Notes: generated by a model from the letters alone, not told the origin. A stretch of 64,000 nucleotides of DNA from Secundilactobacillus pentosiphilus (GCF_002217985.1 NZ_BCMI01000004.1:1-64000), one strand, 5' to 3'; counted from the first letter of the stretch, positions 1 to 8,062 are shown. Program-made: numbers and translations.

Positions 1-78
1 ATTTGTTTTTGGGTTAATCTGGACTATCTCTTTAAGCTTACGCTGTTCCCAAAAGGAAGCATAAAAGTTGTTAAAATT
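1..78 (-). pseudogene. Inverted HsdS fragment, truncated by window edge
   Basis: Reading leftward on the minus strand, an open frame contains FWEQRKLKEIVQINPK. This is the conserved linker that opens a target-recognition domain in type I restriction specificity subunits (HsdS). An in-frame stop lies at 79-81 and there is no ATG, GTG or TTG before the motif, so this copy has no start of its own as read here. It points away from the HsdS half-gene at 101-592 and shares its first codons with it through an inverted repeat. I infer a silent cassette of an invertible hsdS locus. The rest of the gene lies outside the window. Confidence 0.55.
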
Positions 79-127
79 TTAAATTCATTTTTTGTGTTTT
101 ATGAGTTACGTTTGGGAACAGCGTAAG
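37..127. repeat. 17-bp perfect inverted repeat at hsdS linkers
   Basis: Positions 37-53 (CTTACGCTGTTCCCAAA) and 111-127 (TTTGGGAACAGCGTAAG) are exact reverse complements separated by 57 bp. Both arms encode the WEQRK linker of HsdS, in opposite orientations. Inverted repeats at exactly this place in duplicated hsdS genes are known recombination sites for phase-variable type I specificity. No recombinase is visible in the window. Confidence 0.7.
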
Positions 128-592
128 TTAGGCGACATTGCCACGTTTATTAATGGCAGGACGTATAAACAAAAGGAATTGTTAGATTCCGGAAAATATC
201 CAGTTCTTCGGGTTGGTAATTTTAATACGAACAATAAATGGTACTATTCCAATCTTGATCTGCCAGCTAAAAACTATGCTGATAAAGGTGATCTACTTTA
301 TACATGGGCTACTGCATTTGGACCACATATCTGGGAAGGGCCACGTGTTGTTTTTCATTACCATATATGGAAAGTTGAGTTATCAGCAGTACTAACAAAA
401 GGTTTCACCTTTCAACTCTTACAAGCTGAACAATCCAGAATGACTGATAGTTTGAATGGGTCCACTATGGTTCATATTACTAAGGAAACCATGGAAGGTA
501 AGATAGTTTCGATTCCAACCTTAAATGAGCAGCAAGATATCTCTAATATTTTAAATGCGCTAGATAACCTTATCGTTCATCATCAACAATAG
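101..592 (+). CDS. Half-length type I restriction specificity subunit (HsdS), one TRD
   Basis: This encodes a protein of 163 residues, about half the usual 380-420 of HsdS. It opens with the linker WEQRKLGDIA, continues through one target-recognition domain (GRTYKQKELLDSGKYPVLRV, then FGPHIWEGP) and ends with the conserved EQQDISNILNALDN segment, where a second half would normally follow. HsdS gives type I restriction-modification complexes their DNA specificity, one half-site per TRD. I start at ATG 101; an in-frame TTG at 92 is also possible. No Shine-Dalgarno sequence is visible before either, which suggests a silent donor cassette rather than an expressed gene. The neighbouring inverted repeat and opposed fragment support this. 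HsdM and HsdR are not in the window. Confidence 0.7.
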   Translation: MSYVWEQRKLGDIATFINGRTYKQKELLDSGKYPVLRVGNFNTNNKWYYSNLDLPAKNYADKGDLLYTWATAFGPHIWEGPRVVFHYHIWKVELSAVLTKGFTFQLLQAEQSRMTDSLNGSTMVHITKETMEGKIVSIPTLNEQQDISNILNALDNLIVHHQQ

Positions 593-736
593 CAAAATTA
601 AAGTGGAAAAATTTATTTACTGTGTTTTTAGGAATAGCTTATAGTTAATTTTGAAAAACTAGATTATAACTACGAATTTAATACAGTCCATGTGATAAAG
701 TGTATATTAAAATAAGAAGATAGGGTTGAAAAAAAT

Positions 737-1738
737 ATGACTAGTATAGATTACCATCAATTAAAAATGGGTAATCATGGATTACCTTCTTGGGACGGTT
801 TAGTAGCCCCTACTATAGAAATTGGTATGCAGAGAGAGCATTGGAACGGTAAACTTTTGAAGAAAGTAGTTGCTGACTCACTAAATTTACCCAGTGAATT
901 AAGAAATTTAACATATGAAAAATATCCAGATGACGAAATTATCACTAATCGTTTAAGTTGGGCTCTTTCAAAGGGTGCAAGTGCGGGTATTTTTGTAAGG
1001 CCTCGGCGAGGAATGTATCAGGTTACCGAATTAGGCAAGGAGCTTTTTAATAGATATGGTTATGACTTAAATGCTAAAATCATTCAAGCCCAACCACAAT
1101 ATATTGCTCATCAAGTGGAAATCAAGAAAAGAAAAGAAGAGAAAGGGTCAAGTGCTGGATCTACATTTGATAATTCAGCTCCAGAGTCAGAAGAAATACA
1201 TGTTAATAGTAAAATTACACTGGTAGTAAAGGAAATTGCCAAACAAATTGAAAACTACAATAGTCAGATAGCTGACGATTTATTAAACAGAATTCGTGAG
1301 GCTGAACCTCAATTCTTTGAACATTTAGTGGTGGATTTATTGGTTAAAATGGGTTACCAAGGTGTCAATGGTAATGCTATTGTGACGCCGCAGAGTCATG
1401 ATGGCGGAATTGATGGTGTTATTAATCAAGATCCACTAGGAACAAGTACAGTTTATTTACAGGCGAAAAGGTATCAAGCAAACAATATCGTGCAACGTCC
1501 CAGTATTGAACAGTTCTATGGGGCTCTAAATCGGCTTCATGCTGACCGTGGCGTATTTATTACAACGTCCAGTTTTTCCCAACAAGCTATTCAAACTGCT
1601 AAGAGTTTTTCAATTGTTCTGATTGATGGTTTAAAGTTAACAAATCTGATGCTGAAATATCGGGTAGGTGTGGAAGCGAAGCATCAGTTTAATTTGTTTA
1701 GCATAGATGAAGATTATTTTGATTATGATGAACTGTAG
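737..1738 (+). CDS. mrr: Mrr-type restriction endonuclease
   Basis: This 333-residue protein is a probable type IV-like restriction enzyme that cleaves modified foreign DNA. Residues about 10-110 form a winged-helix Mrr N-terminal domain (WNGKLL...GMYQVTELGKELF). Residues about 190-310 form the PD-(D/E)XK catalytic domain: FEHLVVDLLVKMGYQG, then GGIDG with Asp226, then YLQAKRY with Gln242 and Lys244, and RGVFITTSSFS. All expected catalytic positions are present, so it should be active. It starts at ATG 737 behind a weak AGATAGGG site. The gene is AT-rich compared with the rest of the window and sits beside the hsdS cassette, consistent with an acquired defence patch. The specificity for methylated sequences cannot be read from the sequence. 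Confidence 0.85.
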   Translation: MTSIDYHQLKMGNHGLPSWDGLVAPTIEIGMQREHWNGKLLKKVVADSLNLPSELRNLTYEKYPDDEIITNRLSWALSKGASAGIFVRPRRGMYQVTELGKELFNRYGYDLNAKIIQAQPQYIAHQVEIKKRKEEKGSSAGSTFDNSAPESEEIHVNSKITLVVKEIAKQIENYNSQIADDLLNRIREAEPQFFEHLVVDLLVKMGYQGVNGNAIVTPQSHDGGIDGVINQDPLGTSTVYLQAKRYQANNIVQRPSIEQFYGALNRLHADRGVFITTSSFSQQAIQTAKSFSIVLIDGLKLTNLMLKYRVGVEAKHQFNLFSIDEDYFDYDEL

Positions 1739-1782
1739 AGGAGTCATTGACTGAGGTGGCTTTTGGCATACTTAATGAGTAA

Positions 1783-1884
1783 TTGCTCATTCTCTTTAGA
1801 AAGTTCGAATGGGAAACACTTGTTGTTAAATGTGATCCACAAAAACAATCTGCTGATTTACGGCAAAAAGGTTATGTAAACTAA
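1783..1884 (+). pseudogene. Possible 33-codon gene remnant
   Basis: A short frame opens at TTG 1783 after a stop and ends at TAA 1884. Its tail reads WETLVVKCDPQKQSADLRQK and looks protein-like, but it has no ribosome binding site and I do not recognise a family. It may be the decayed C-terminus of a gene lost next to the restriction island, or chance coding. Nothing else gene-like is visible between mrr and the ldhD promoter. Confidence 0.2.
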
Positions 1885-1895
1885 ATCAAGGATAC

Positions 1896-1936
1896 AGAGC
1901 GCACAATTTCTAAATCAGGAATTTAGCGCTCTTTTT
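1896..1936 (+). terminator. Rho-independent terminator downstream of mrr
   Basis: AGAGCGC (1896-1902) pairs with GCGCTCT (1926-1932) and is followed by a T-run. It ends the mrr/remnant transcription unit and isolates it from the ldhD promoter. Confidence 0.75.
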
Positions 1937-2023
1937 AGTATCAACCACCACTACTAAGCGTTCCGCCGACATTTTGACCAACCGCTTTTATCATCAAAAT
2001 CCCATAAAATTTTAATTTAATCA

Positions 2024-2052
2024 TTGACACGCCCAACATACTGTTTGATAAT
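2024..2052 (+). promoter_or_regulatory. Sigma-A promoter of ldhD
   Basis: A consensus -35 TTGACA (2024-2029), a 17-bp spacer and a -10 GATAAT (2047-2052) make this one of the best promoters in the window. It is followed by an untranslated leader of about 110 nt. Confidence 0.85.
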
Positions 2053-2100
2053 GACCACTAAAAGTTACAGTTTATCACTGTATAAACGAGGGAAGAGAAT

Positions 2101-2137
2101 ATCCTTGGCCGTTCTGTGGATGAACGGGCGAGGATTT
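2101..2137 (+). promoter_or_regulatory. Hairpin in the ldhD 5' leader
   Basis: The leader folds as ATCCT-tgg-CCGTTC / GAACGG-gcg-AGGAT around a 7-nt loop, about 15 nt before the ribosome binding site. TTTTAATT follows, which is too weak for a classic terminator. It may set mRNA stability or act as a cis-regulatory switch; no known riboswitch consensus is recognised. Confidence 0.45.
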
Positions 2138-2168
2138 TAATTAAATCTTGGGTAGGAGTAGAGACAGC

Positions 2169-3161
2169 ATGACAAAAATTTTAGCTTACTGCGTGCGTGA
2201 AGATGAGCAGCCATTTATTGATCAGTGGTCTAAAGAACACGGGGTGCAAGTTGACAGCACGCCAAAAGAATTGCATGACGATACGGTGGAGATGGCCAAG
2301 GGCTACGATGGCATCGATTTTAAGCAACGGACAGTGGTGACGCAGAGCCCTGAGTTCTACAAGAAGTTATCGAGTTACGGGATCATTCAGATGTGTGCGC
2401 GTTCGGCCGGTATCGATACGGTGAACTTGAAGTGGGCTCAGGAAAACAACATCCGCGTGACTAACGTACCGTCTTATTCGCCAGAGGCCGTGGCTGAATT
2501 GGCGTTGACCCAGGCGTTGCAGCTGATTCGCCGGATTCCGCAATTTAATGATCGGCTGAGTCACAATAACTACGTGGTGTTAGGTTTGCGTGCCAGTGAA
2601 CTGACTGAGTTGACGGTGGGTATCATCGGCGTTGGCCGGATTGGCGGCACGCTGGCACGGATCTTCCACGCGCTGGGCGCCACGGTGATCGGCAATGACT
2701 TACGGGCTCCGCGAGAAGACATGCGCGGGATCATGACTTACGTCAGCAAGGAAGAACTTTATCGACGCGCCGACATTATTTCTATGCACGTGTGGGGCGG
2801 CGATGACAACTATCATTTGATTGAAACCAGCGCCTTTGCCCAAATGAAACCGACCGCGTACTTCATCAACGATTCCCGCGGTCCGGTAGTGGACACGCAG
2901 GCGCTGATAAACGCGCTGAATAACCAGCAGATTGCCGGTGCCGCGCTTGATGTGGTTGAAGACGAAACCCAGATCTTCAATCAGAAGTTTGAGGGCCCGA
3001 CGCCGGTTGACCATTATAACCAGCTCAAGCAGATGACCAACGTGCTGCTGACACCGCACATCGCGTTTTTTACCGATCATGCGGTGAAGAACATGGTGAT
3101 GCAGTCGCTGGATGACACGCTGACGATTATTAGCGGCGGCCGAAGTGAGCATGAGTTTTAA
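2169..3161 (+). CDS. ldhD: D-lactate dehydrogenase (D-2-hydroxyacid dehydrogenase)
   Basis: This 330-residue enzyme interconverts pyruvate and D-lactate with NAD(H), regenerating NAD+ in fermentation. The dinucleotide motif GVGRIG lies at residues 154-159. The catalytic residues of the D-isomer family are present: Arg237 (NDSRG), Glu264 (DVVEDE) and His297 (TPHIAFF). Length and motifs match lactobacillar D-LDH; a D-2-hydroxyisocaproate dehydrogenase is the main alternative. The start at ATG 2169 is fixed by AGGAG at 2154-2158; an upstream in-frame TTG would place the ribosome site inside the coding region. It is monocistronic, with a strong promoter before it and a terminator after it. Confidence 0.9.
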   Translation: MTKILAYCVREDEQPFIDQWSKEHGVQVDSTPKELHDDTVEMAKGYDGIDFKQRTVVTQSPEFYKKLSSYGIIQMCARSAGIDTVNLKWAQENNIRVTNVPSYSPEAVAELALTQALQLIRRIPQFNDRLSHNNYVVLGLRASELTELTVGIIGVGRIGGTLARIFHALGATVIGNDLRAPREDMRGIMTYVSKEELYRRADIISMHVWGGDDNYHLIETSAFAQMKPTAYFINDSRGPVVDTQALINALNNQQIAGAALDVVEDETQIFNQKFEGPTPVDHYNQLKQMTNVLLTPHIAFFTDHAVKNMVMQSLDDTLTIISGGRSEHEF

Positions 3162-3230
3162 AACAACATTTGTGACATTTCTCTTCAGATCAGGAAAAAA
3201 CAGTCTACCGTAACTTAAATTAACGAAGAA

Positions 3231-3262
3231 ACGCCCACAGCGATATTGCTGTGGGTGTTTTT
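3231..3262 (+). terminator. Terminator of ldhD
   Basis: ACGCCCACAGC (3231-3241) pairs with GCTGTGGGTGT around a short ATAT loop and is followed by Ts. Confidence 0.85.
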
Positions 3263-3326
3263 GTGCTGCAATGGTGACGTTAACAATCGAAGCAGTTAGG
3301 CTAGGGCCGAGGAACACGAAAAATTA

Positions 3327-3355
3327 TTTACAAAAACTCATGGTTATTCTATTAT
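3327..3355 (+). promoter_or_regulatory. Promoter of the CAP-domain gene
   Basis: TTTACA (3327-3332), a 17-bp spacer and TATTAT (3350-3355), about 75 bp before the start codon. Confidence 0.6.
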
Positions 3356-3431
3356 AAGACATGTGTCGGCAGTGTGAGACGCACGACTAATAGTTGTTGA
3401 TCGATGGACAATCTTGATTGGAGAAGATGTT

Positions 3432-4196
3432 ATGAAAATTGGGAAATTAATGACGATTACGTTTTCAGCTGCTTTGTTTACTTTATTAACACCGATATCT
3501 GGTAACGCTAAAACTAAGGTTCGGTCGTACGAAAATATTAGCAATGCAACTTATACAGTGACTAATAAAAATGCTAATGTGTATTCGTCTGCTAAACTAA
3601 CACATAAAAAAGGAAAACTTGGTACATATGGTTCAAAAGTGACGGGCTACTATGCCGCGCACGTTTCAAAAAATGGCAAGGCCAGTATCTATTATAAGTT
3701 TAAGGTTGGTAAGAGTACCGGTTGGGTCTGGCATGGTTACTTGAAGAAGGTAAAACCGGCGGAAAAGTTTAATGAAGCAGCAACTGATGCACGGCTATTA
3801 ACGCTGATCAATCAGCACCGAACTGCGGGTGGTTTAGCGCCAGTGACGTTAGATCCTAACCTGTTTCAAAAAGTAACGATGGTTCGAGCTAACCAAATTA
3901 CCAAGCATTTTAGTCACACGGATGATGCTGGTAATTTTATTGCATCTGATATGGCGGATGCTGCCGGGTTCAATGCTGGATATTTTAACGAAAATCTTGC
4001 ATACGATTATTGGCGAGGTTCTAATCAAGCTACAGCAGATGACATCTTTCATATGTACTTCTATGACGATGCCGATTCTGACTGGGGCCACCGGGATAAT
4101 ATCATGAGTGCTCAATCGACTATGGTTGCGGTAGCGTCAGTCTATCACGATGGTGACGTTTATAATGTCATGAATTTTTATAGTCCTTTAAATTAA
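3432..4196 (+). CDS. Secreted CAP/SCP-like domain protein
   Basis: This encodes 254 residues with a Sec signal peptide (residues 1 to about 28; KIGKLM, a hydrophobic core, then ISGNAK). Residues about 35-110 form a small SH3-like or SLAP-type wall-binding module ending GWVWHGYLKKVK. Residues about 120-254 are a CAP domain: LINQHRTAGG, the VRANQITKHFSHTD motif with the conserved His, FNENLAYD with the conserved Glu-Asn, and GHRDNIM. CAP proteins of Gram-positive bacteria are extracellular; their activity is mostly unproven. The start is ATG 3432, served by GGAGA at 3420-3424. It is AT-rich compared with ldhD and stands alone between a promoter and a shared convergent terminator. Confidence 0.85.
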   Translation: MKIGKLMTITFSAALFTLLTPISGNAKTKVRSYENISNATYTVTNKNANVYSSAKLTHKKGKLGTYGSKVTGYYAAHVSKNGKASIYYKFKVGKSTGWVWHGYLKKVKPAEKFNEAATDARLLTLINQHRTAGGLAPVTLDPNLFQKVTMVRANQITKHFSHTDDAGNFIASDMADAAGFNAGYFNENLAYDYWRGSNQATADDIFHMYFYDDADSDWGHRDNIMSAQSTMVAVASVYHDGDVYNVMNFYSPLN

Positions 4197-4285
4197 TCGG
4201 CTTATTATAAGAAAGCCTGACAAACTTAGCCTAAACAATTATATTGAAAACGAGTTGGTGGTCCGTTACTTTCGTGAAGCAGTTT

Positions 4286-4333
4286 AAAAAGGAGAAATTA
4301 GGATTGTGACGATAATCCTAATTTCTCCTTTTA
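4286..4333. terminator. Bidirectional terminator between convergent genes
   Basis: AAGGAGAAATTAGGAT and ATCCTAATTTCTCCTT form a long perfect stem with A and T flanks, so it can end transcription from both the CAP gene and the minus-strand M20 gene. Confidence 0.9.
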
Positions 4334-4340
4334 TAATAAA

Positions 4341-5498
4341 CTATTTCTTGTTTAATTCCTTCAGATCTTTCAACGCGATCTGCTTATAAACTTCATCCAT
4401 GACTAAGAACTGACTCAGCTCAACGTATTCGTTCATCTTGTGAGCGTTCTCCCAGTCACCGGCACCCAAGACCACGATTGGAAATTGGTTTTCGGCCTTG
4501 CGGTATTCTGAAGCATCGGTGGCACCGTGGATCACTTTTAACTCAACTTCGCGGTTGAGTTCCTTACTTGATTCAGTCTGTGCCAGTTGAACCAGTGGGT
4601 CTTCCTTATCGGTAACGACCGGATCAAAGGACATGTCAACGTTGAAGGACAGGTCGGCACCGGGTGCGGAGCTGAGGCCGCGGGTGATCATGTTCAAACG
4701 CTTGATGACTGCGCCGTTCCCAAATTCAGGTGTGGCCCGAATGTTACCTTGTAATTCAGCGTGGCCCGGAATCGTGTTGACTTGGTCGCCACTGTTGAAA
4801 ATGGTGATGCTGTGAACCAGTGGGCCGACTTCCTTGCTGGGTTTAACATCAGCAAAAAGATCAGCTTCGGCATTCACAAACTTGACCAAGTTAGTCAGGG
4901 CGTTGACACCTTGTTCAGGGATCGAACTGTGAACAGGTGTCCCTTCAGAAGTAACGGTGTAATTCAGTGAGCCGTTGTGAGCGTAAACCACGTCGCCGCT
5001 AGTCGGTTCACCGATGATCATGCCGTCAACGTCGTCAACTTCGCCCTGTTCCGTTAACTGTTTAGAACCAGCGGCACCGTATTCTTCACCGACCGTTGCT
5101 AATAAGCGGATGCGACCGGGAATCTTAGTTTTGCTGTCAGCTAAGTCGATCATGGCAATGACCATGGCAGCAAGACTGCCCTTCATGTCGGCACTGCCAC
5201 GGCCGTAAAGGCGGTCACCGTGGATTTCAGCTGACAATGGACCGTGAGCCCAGTCATCTAAGTTACCGAAACCGACAGTATCCAAGTGGCCGGCAAAGGC
5301 AAAGACAGGCGTTGCGCCTGGTTCGCCAAGTTCGGCAATCAAGTTGTTGCGTCCGGCAGACGTTTCAACTTGCTTAACTGTGATGCCGTGATCCGTAAGT
5401 AACTTTTCTAAGTAATCTGCGACCTTTTTTTCATGGTCGTTAGCCGAATCAATTTGCACCAAGTGCGTTAGGATGTCAATTTTATTTTGTTTATCCAT
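4341..5498 (-). CDS. M20 family ArgE/DapE-type deacylase
   Basis: This 385-residue cytosolic metallopeptidase-fold enzyme belongs to the group that hydrolyses N-acylated amino acids (acetylornithine deacetylase, succinyl-diaminopimelate desuccinylase). The co-catalytic metal motifs are all visible: FAGHLDTVG (metal His, catalytic-site Asp), GRGSADMKGS (bridging Asp), TVGEEYGAAGS (general base Glu-Glu), IIGEPTS (metal Glu) and VIHGATDASEYR (last metal His). The dimerisation domain lies at about 175-290. The start is chosen at 5498, where GGAGG stands 5 nt upstream; an in-frame ATG at 5516 lies before that site. The substrate cannot be decided from the sequence, because no lysine or arginine gene is adjacent. 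It is a single-gene unit with its own promoter. Confidence 0.85.
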   Translation of the reverse strand: MDKQNKIDILTHLVQIDSANDHEKKVADYLEKLLTDHGITVKQVETSAGRNNLIAELGEPGATPVFAFAGHLDTVGFGNLDDWAHGPLSAEIHGDRLYGRGSADMKGSLAAMVIAMIDLADSKTKIPGRIRLLATVGEEYGAAGSKQLTEQGEVDDVDGMIIGEPTSGDVVYAHNGSLNYTVTSEGTPVHSSIPEQGVNALTNLVKFVNAEADLFADVKPSKEVGPLVHSITIFNSGDQVNTIPGHAELQGNIRATPEFGNGAVIKRLNMITRGLSSAPGADLSFNVDMSFDPVVTDKEDPLVQLAQTESSKELNREVELKVIHGATDASEYRKAENQFPIVVLGAGDWENAHKMNEYVELSQFLVMDEVYKQIALKDLKELNKK

Positions 5499-5534
5499 GG
5501 TGACCTCCACTTTCATTTTTGAACTTATACTTTT

Positions 5535-5563
5535 ATTATAGGCTTTTTTACTTCACTTGTCCC
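5535..5563 (-). promoter_or_regulatory. Promoter of the M20 deacylase gene
   Basis: On the minus strand, TATAAT (5540-5535) lies 17 bp downstream of a weak -35, GGGACA (5563-5558). Confidence 0.55.
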
Positions 5564-5693
5564 CTTATACACTCAGTTAAGCGCACGTAAAAGTGCCTTG
5601 AAAAGCCTTGATGGCGGGGATTAAATTAATTTGCACGGATTCCGATGTCACGGGTCAGTAACCAGCCATTTTTAAAATTTTTTAGCTGAAAAC

Positions 5694-5730
5694 TAAAACG
5701 GCGTTACTCAAATTTACTGGGTAACGCCGT
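5694..5730 (-). terminator. Terminator of the PAS protein gene
   Basis: ACGGCGTTAC and GTAACGCCGT pair (5698-5707 with 5721-5730); on the minus strand TTTT follows. Confidence 0.85.
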
Positions 5731-5744
5731 GATTGAATGCTTGA

Positions 5745-6296
5745 TTATTTTTGTGATGCGCCGGTAGTGGTATCAATGTTTCCCGGCATCTTGGGTTTCA
5801 CCGACGCGCTGGTAGTGGTATCAGCTGGGGCAGCGGCCTTATCGGGCTTGGATGAAGCACCGGAAATCGCGTCGAACGCGCCGTTTTCAAACATGGTAAT
5901 AATTTGGTCGACGTTGGCGGTGCACTCCAGGGTACCCAAGTAAGTCCCTTCAGCGTCACGCAGGGCGTAGTAGGTCGTCATGACTTTGTGGCCGTTTTGG
6001 GTACTGGGGATCGTCATGGCGTCGCGCTTGCCGGCTTTAAAACTGCTGATCAAGGATTTGATCGCGGGCAGAATTTTGGCCGGATGGATCTCTGCCAATG
6101 TTTTACCGATCTGGTCTTTAGAGCGGACGTGATTCCGGTTGGGCTGATCCGAGTACCAGCCGAAGCGGTCGTTGGCATCGACTAAGTCTAATTCAAACGG
6201 AATCGTTTTAAAGATTTGCTGAAGCTCAGTTAGCGTTAAGGTACCGCTGGGAAAAGTGACGTGTGCGTCCTTCATAAATGGCTCATCATCTGACAT
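5745..6296 (-). CDS. Single PAS-domain protein with low-complexity tail
   Basis: This encodes 183 residues. Residues about 20-140 resemble the PAS domain found at the C-terminus of DUF438/hemerythrin-type proteins (LTLTELQQIFKTIPFELDLV, then FGWYSDQPNRNHVRSKDQIG, then YYALRDAEGTYLGTLE). Such domains can bind heme or other ligands. No kinase, HTH or output domain is present. The last 40 residues are a Pro/Ala/Thr/Ser/Lys tail with two similar stretches (DTTTSAS and DTTTGAS). The start at ATG 6296 is set by GGAGG 7 nt upstream; an earlier in-frame ATG overlaps that site. It lies alone, divergent from the SOS operon. A sensor or ligand-binding role is an inference. Confidence 0.7.
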   Translation of the reverse strand: MSDDEPFMKDAHVTFPSGTLTLTELQQIFKTIPFELDLVDANDRFGWYSDQPNRNHVRSKDQIGKTLAEIHPAKILPAIKSLISSFKAGKRDAMTIPSTQNGHKVMTTYYALRDAEGTYLGTLECTANVDQIITMFENGAFDAISGASSKPDKAAAPADTTTSASVKPKMPGNIDTTTGASQK

Positions 6297-6387
6297 AAGA
6301 TCATCCTCCAATATTCGTTGAATACTTCTATTATAGTACAGTCCGGTGGTTCTTTAGAAAATAAGGGCAGAAAATGGGAAATAGGCC

Positions 6388-6436
6388 TTGCCAAAGTAGA
6401 ACGTACGTTTGTATAATAGACACAAACATATGTTCG
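6388..6436 (+). promoter_or_regulatory. SOS promoter with two LexA boxes
   Basis: A promoter TTGCCA (6388-6393), 18-bp spacer, TATAAT (6412-6417) is flanked by two matches to the Gram-positive LexA box CGAAC-N4-GTTCG. They are AGAACGTACGTTTG at 6398-6411 (two mismatches, inside the spacer) and CAAACATATGTTCG at 6423-6436 (one mismatch, just downstream of the -10). LexA bound here would block the operon until DNA damage. Confidence 0.85.
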
Positions 6437-6447
6437 AGGTGAGCGTG

Positions 6448-7749
6448 ATGAATTACCAAAATGAACCCCATGGGGTCTTCTTTTTAATCGATAATAAGTC
6501 GTTTTACGCCAGCGTCGAAGCGGTCGCGCGGGGGTGGAACCCGTTAAAAGTGAGCTTGGTTGTGATGAGTGAAGCTGACAACACCAATGGTGGACTGGTC
6601 TTGGCGACTTCTCCAGAAGCTAAGAAGCAGTATCACCTGCAGGCAAACGTTTCCCGTGCCCGGGAAGTGCCGCAGGATCCGCAACTGGTGGTGGTACCGC
6701 CACGGATGAATTTATATATTAAACGGAACTTGCAGATCAACGATATTTTTCGACGGTTCGTGGCAAATGAAGATTTACTGCCATATTCCATTGATGAATC
6801 GATTTTGGATTTGACCCATTCCTGGCGGTTATTTGGTCAAACGCCGCGGGAGGTGGCTGTCAGGATTCAGAAAACCGTTCGGCGGGAGCTGGGACTGTAT
6901 ACCACGGTGGGTATCGGCGACAACCCGCTTCAAGCTAAGCTGGCCCTTGACCTTTACGCCAAGCATGATGCTGATTTGATCGGTGAGATTCACTATGAAA
7001 CGGTGCCGCAAAAAATTTGGACGGTTGATAAACTGACGGCTATTTGGGGCATCGCTGACCGGACGGCGGCCCATTTAAACCGGTTGGGGATCCACAATAT
7101 GTACGAATTAGCCCACGTGGATCCGTACCAGCTGAACGGTGAAATGGGGCTGATCGGCCAGCAGCTGTTTGCCATGGCTTGGGGGATCGACCGGGCGCAG
7201 CTCAATCAGCGCCGGGGGCCGAAACACGCTAGCCTGGGAAACTCTCAGGTACTGCCGAGAGACTACGTTCAGCAAAAGGAAATCGAAACGGTCATTAAAG
7301 AAGTCGGCGAGCAGGTGGCCTCCCGCTTGCGCCACCACCATCAGCAGGCGGCGTGTGTTTCGCTGGGAATCGGCTTTTCTTACGCGGCCAGCGCCGAAGA
7401 CGGCCGCGGCGGCTTTCACCAGGAGATGCGGATCGCACCAACGGATCAAAATGCTGAAATCGTGGCCGCTATCATCCAACTGTTCAGGCGTAATTGGCAA
7501 GGGCAGACTGTCCGCAACATCGCGGTTTATACCAGTCGGCTATGCGCGGCAACGGGGCTGCAGTTAAACTTTTTCGAACCGGCGAAAACCCAGTTGAAGC
7601 GGGTGAAAGCCGACCACGTGGTCGACGCGATCCGCGACCGGTTTGGCTTTACGCGGTTAGTTTACGCCAGCAGTTTACAAAGGGGCGGCACAGCAATTAA
7701 CCGGGCTTCCTTAGTTGGCGGTCATAATGGAGGCAACGCTTATGAATAA
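6448..7749 (+). CDS. Y-family DNA polymerase (UmuC/UvrX-like)
   Basis: This 433-residue error-prone translesion polymerase keeps its catalytic carboxylates: Asp15 in FLIDNKSFYASVE, and Asp116-Glu117 in YSIDESILDLT. A palm-fingers region is followed by the helix-hairpin-helix thumb (TAIWGIADRTAAHLNRLGI) and a little-finger domain. It belongs to the UvrX-like branch common in Firmicutes, plasmids and phages rather than to DinB. ATG 6448 is chosen because GAGGTGA lies just upstream; the LexA-controlled promoter ends 12 bp before. The stop overlaps the next start by 8 bp, so the genes are translationally coupled. Together with the two following genes it forms an SOS mutagenesis operon. Confidence 0.9.
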   Translation: MNYQNEPHGVFFLIDNKSFYASVEAVARGWNPLKVSLVVMSEADNTNGGLVLATSPEAKKQYHLQANVSRAREVPQDPQLVVVPPRMNLYIKRNLQINDIFRRFVANEDLLPYSIDESILDLTHSWRLFGQTPREVAVRIQKTVRRELGLYTTVGIGDNPLQAKLALDLYAKHDADLIGEIHYETVPQKIWTVDKLTAIWGIADRTAAHLNRLGIHNMYELAHVDPYQLNGEMGLIGQQLFAMAWGIDRAQLNQRRGPKHASLGNSQVLPRDYVQQKEIETVIKEVGEQVASRLRHHHQQAACVSLGIGFSYAASAEDGRGGFHQEMRIAPTDQNAEIVAAIIQLFRRNWQGQTVRNIAVYTSRLCAATGLQLNFFEPAKTQLKRVKADHVVDAIRDRFGFTRLVYASSLQRGGTAINRASLVGGHNGGNAYE

Positions 7750-8062
7750 TGATTTGAAACTGATCACGGAACGTTTGGATGCTGGGTTTAAACGATTACC
7801 GCAAACGCGGTATCAGGTGCAAATTACCGATGATCCCTACGATAAAACGTATAATTTCTTTCTTAACTACCAGCACCGCGGGCGGCGATTAAAGTCGCAG
7901 CCGCTGCACGCCGTCAGTCAGTACCAGTTAACGTATTTGGAACAGCTGATCAAGGGTTTGCGGGAACACACACAGCTCAGTTTTGAATTCGTGGGTTTTA
8001 CCGGTCAGCGCTGGCCGTCAAACCAGCGTCTGATTCAAGGGAGACGGTATAAAGATGAGTAA
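7742..8062 (+). CDS. Unknown protein in SOS polymerase operon
   Basis: This encodes 106 residues with no signal peptide or membrane segment. It is rich in Gln, Arg and Leu and contains a short basic stretch (YQHRGRRLKSQPLH). I do not recognise the family. The start ATG 7742 has GGAGG at 7729-7733, and the gene overlaps both neighbours by 8 bp, so expression is tied to the SOS polymerase. The position between a UvrX-type polymerase and a YolD-like protein suggests an accessory role in translesion synthesis; that is inference. Confidence 0.75.
   Translation: MNNDLKLITERLDAGFKRLPQTRYQVQITDDPYDKTYNFFLNYQHRGRRLKSQPLHAVSQYQLTYLEQLIKGLREHTQLSFEFVGFTGQRWPSNQRLIQGRRYKDE

Noticed and set aside
2700-3317. 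205-codon minus-strand frame opposite ldhD
   Set aside because: It overlaps a clearly coding enzyme gene, runs through its terminator hairpin and has no ribosome site.
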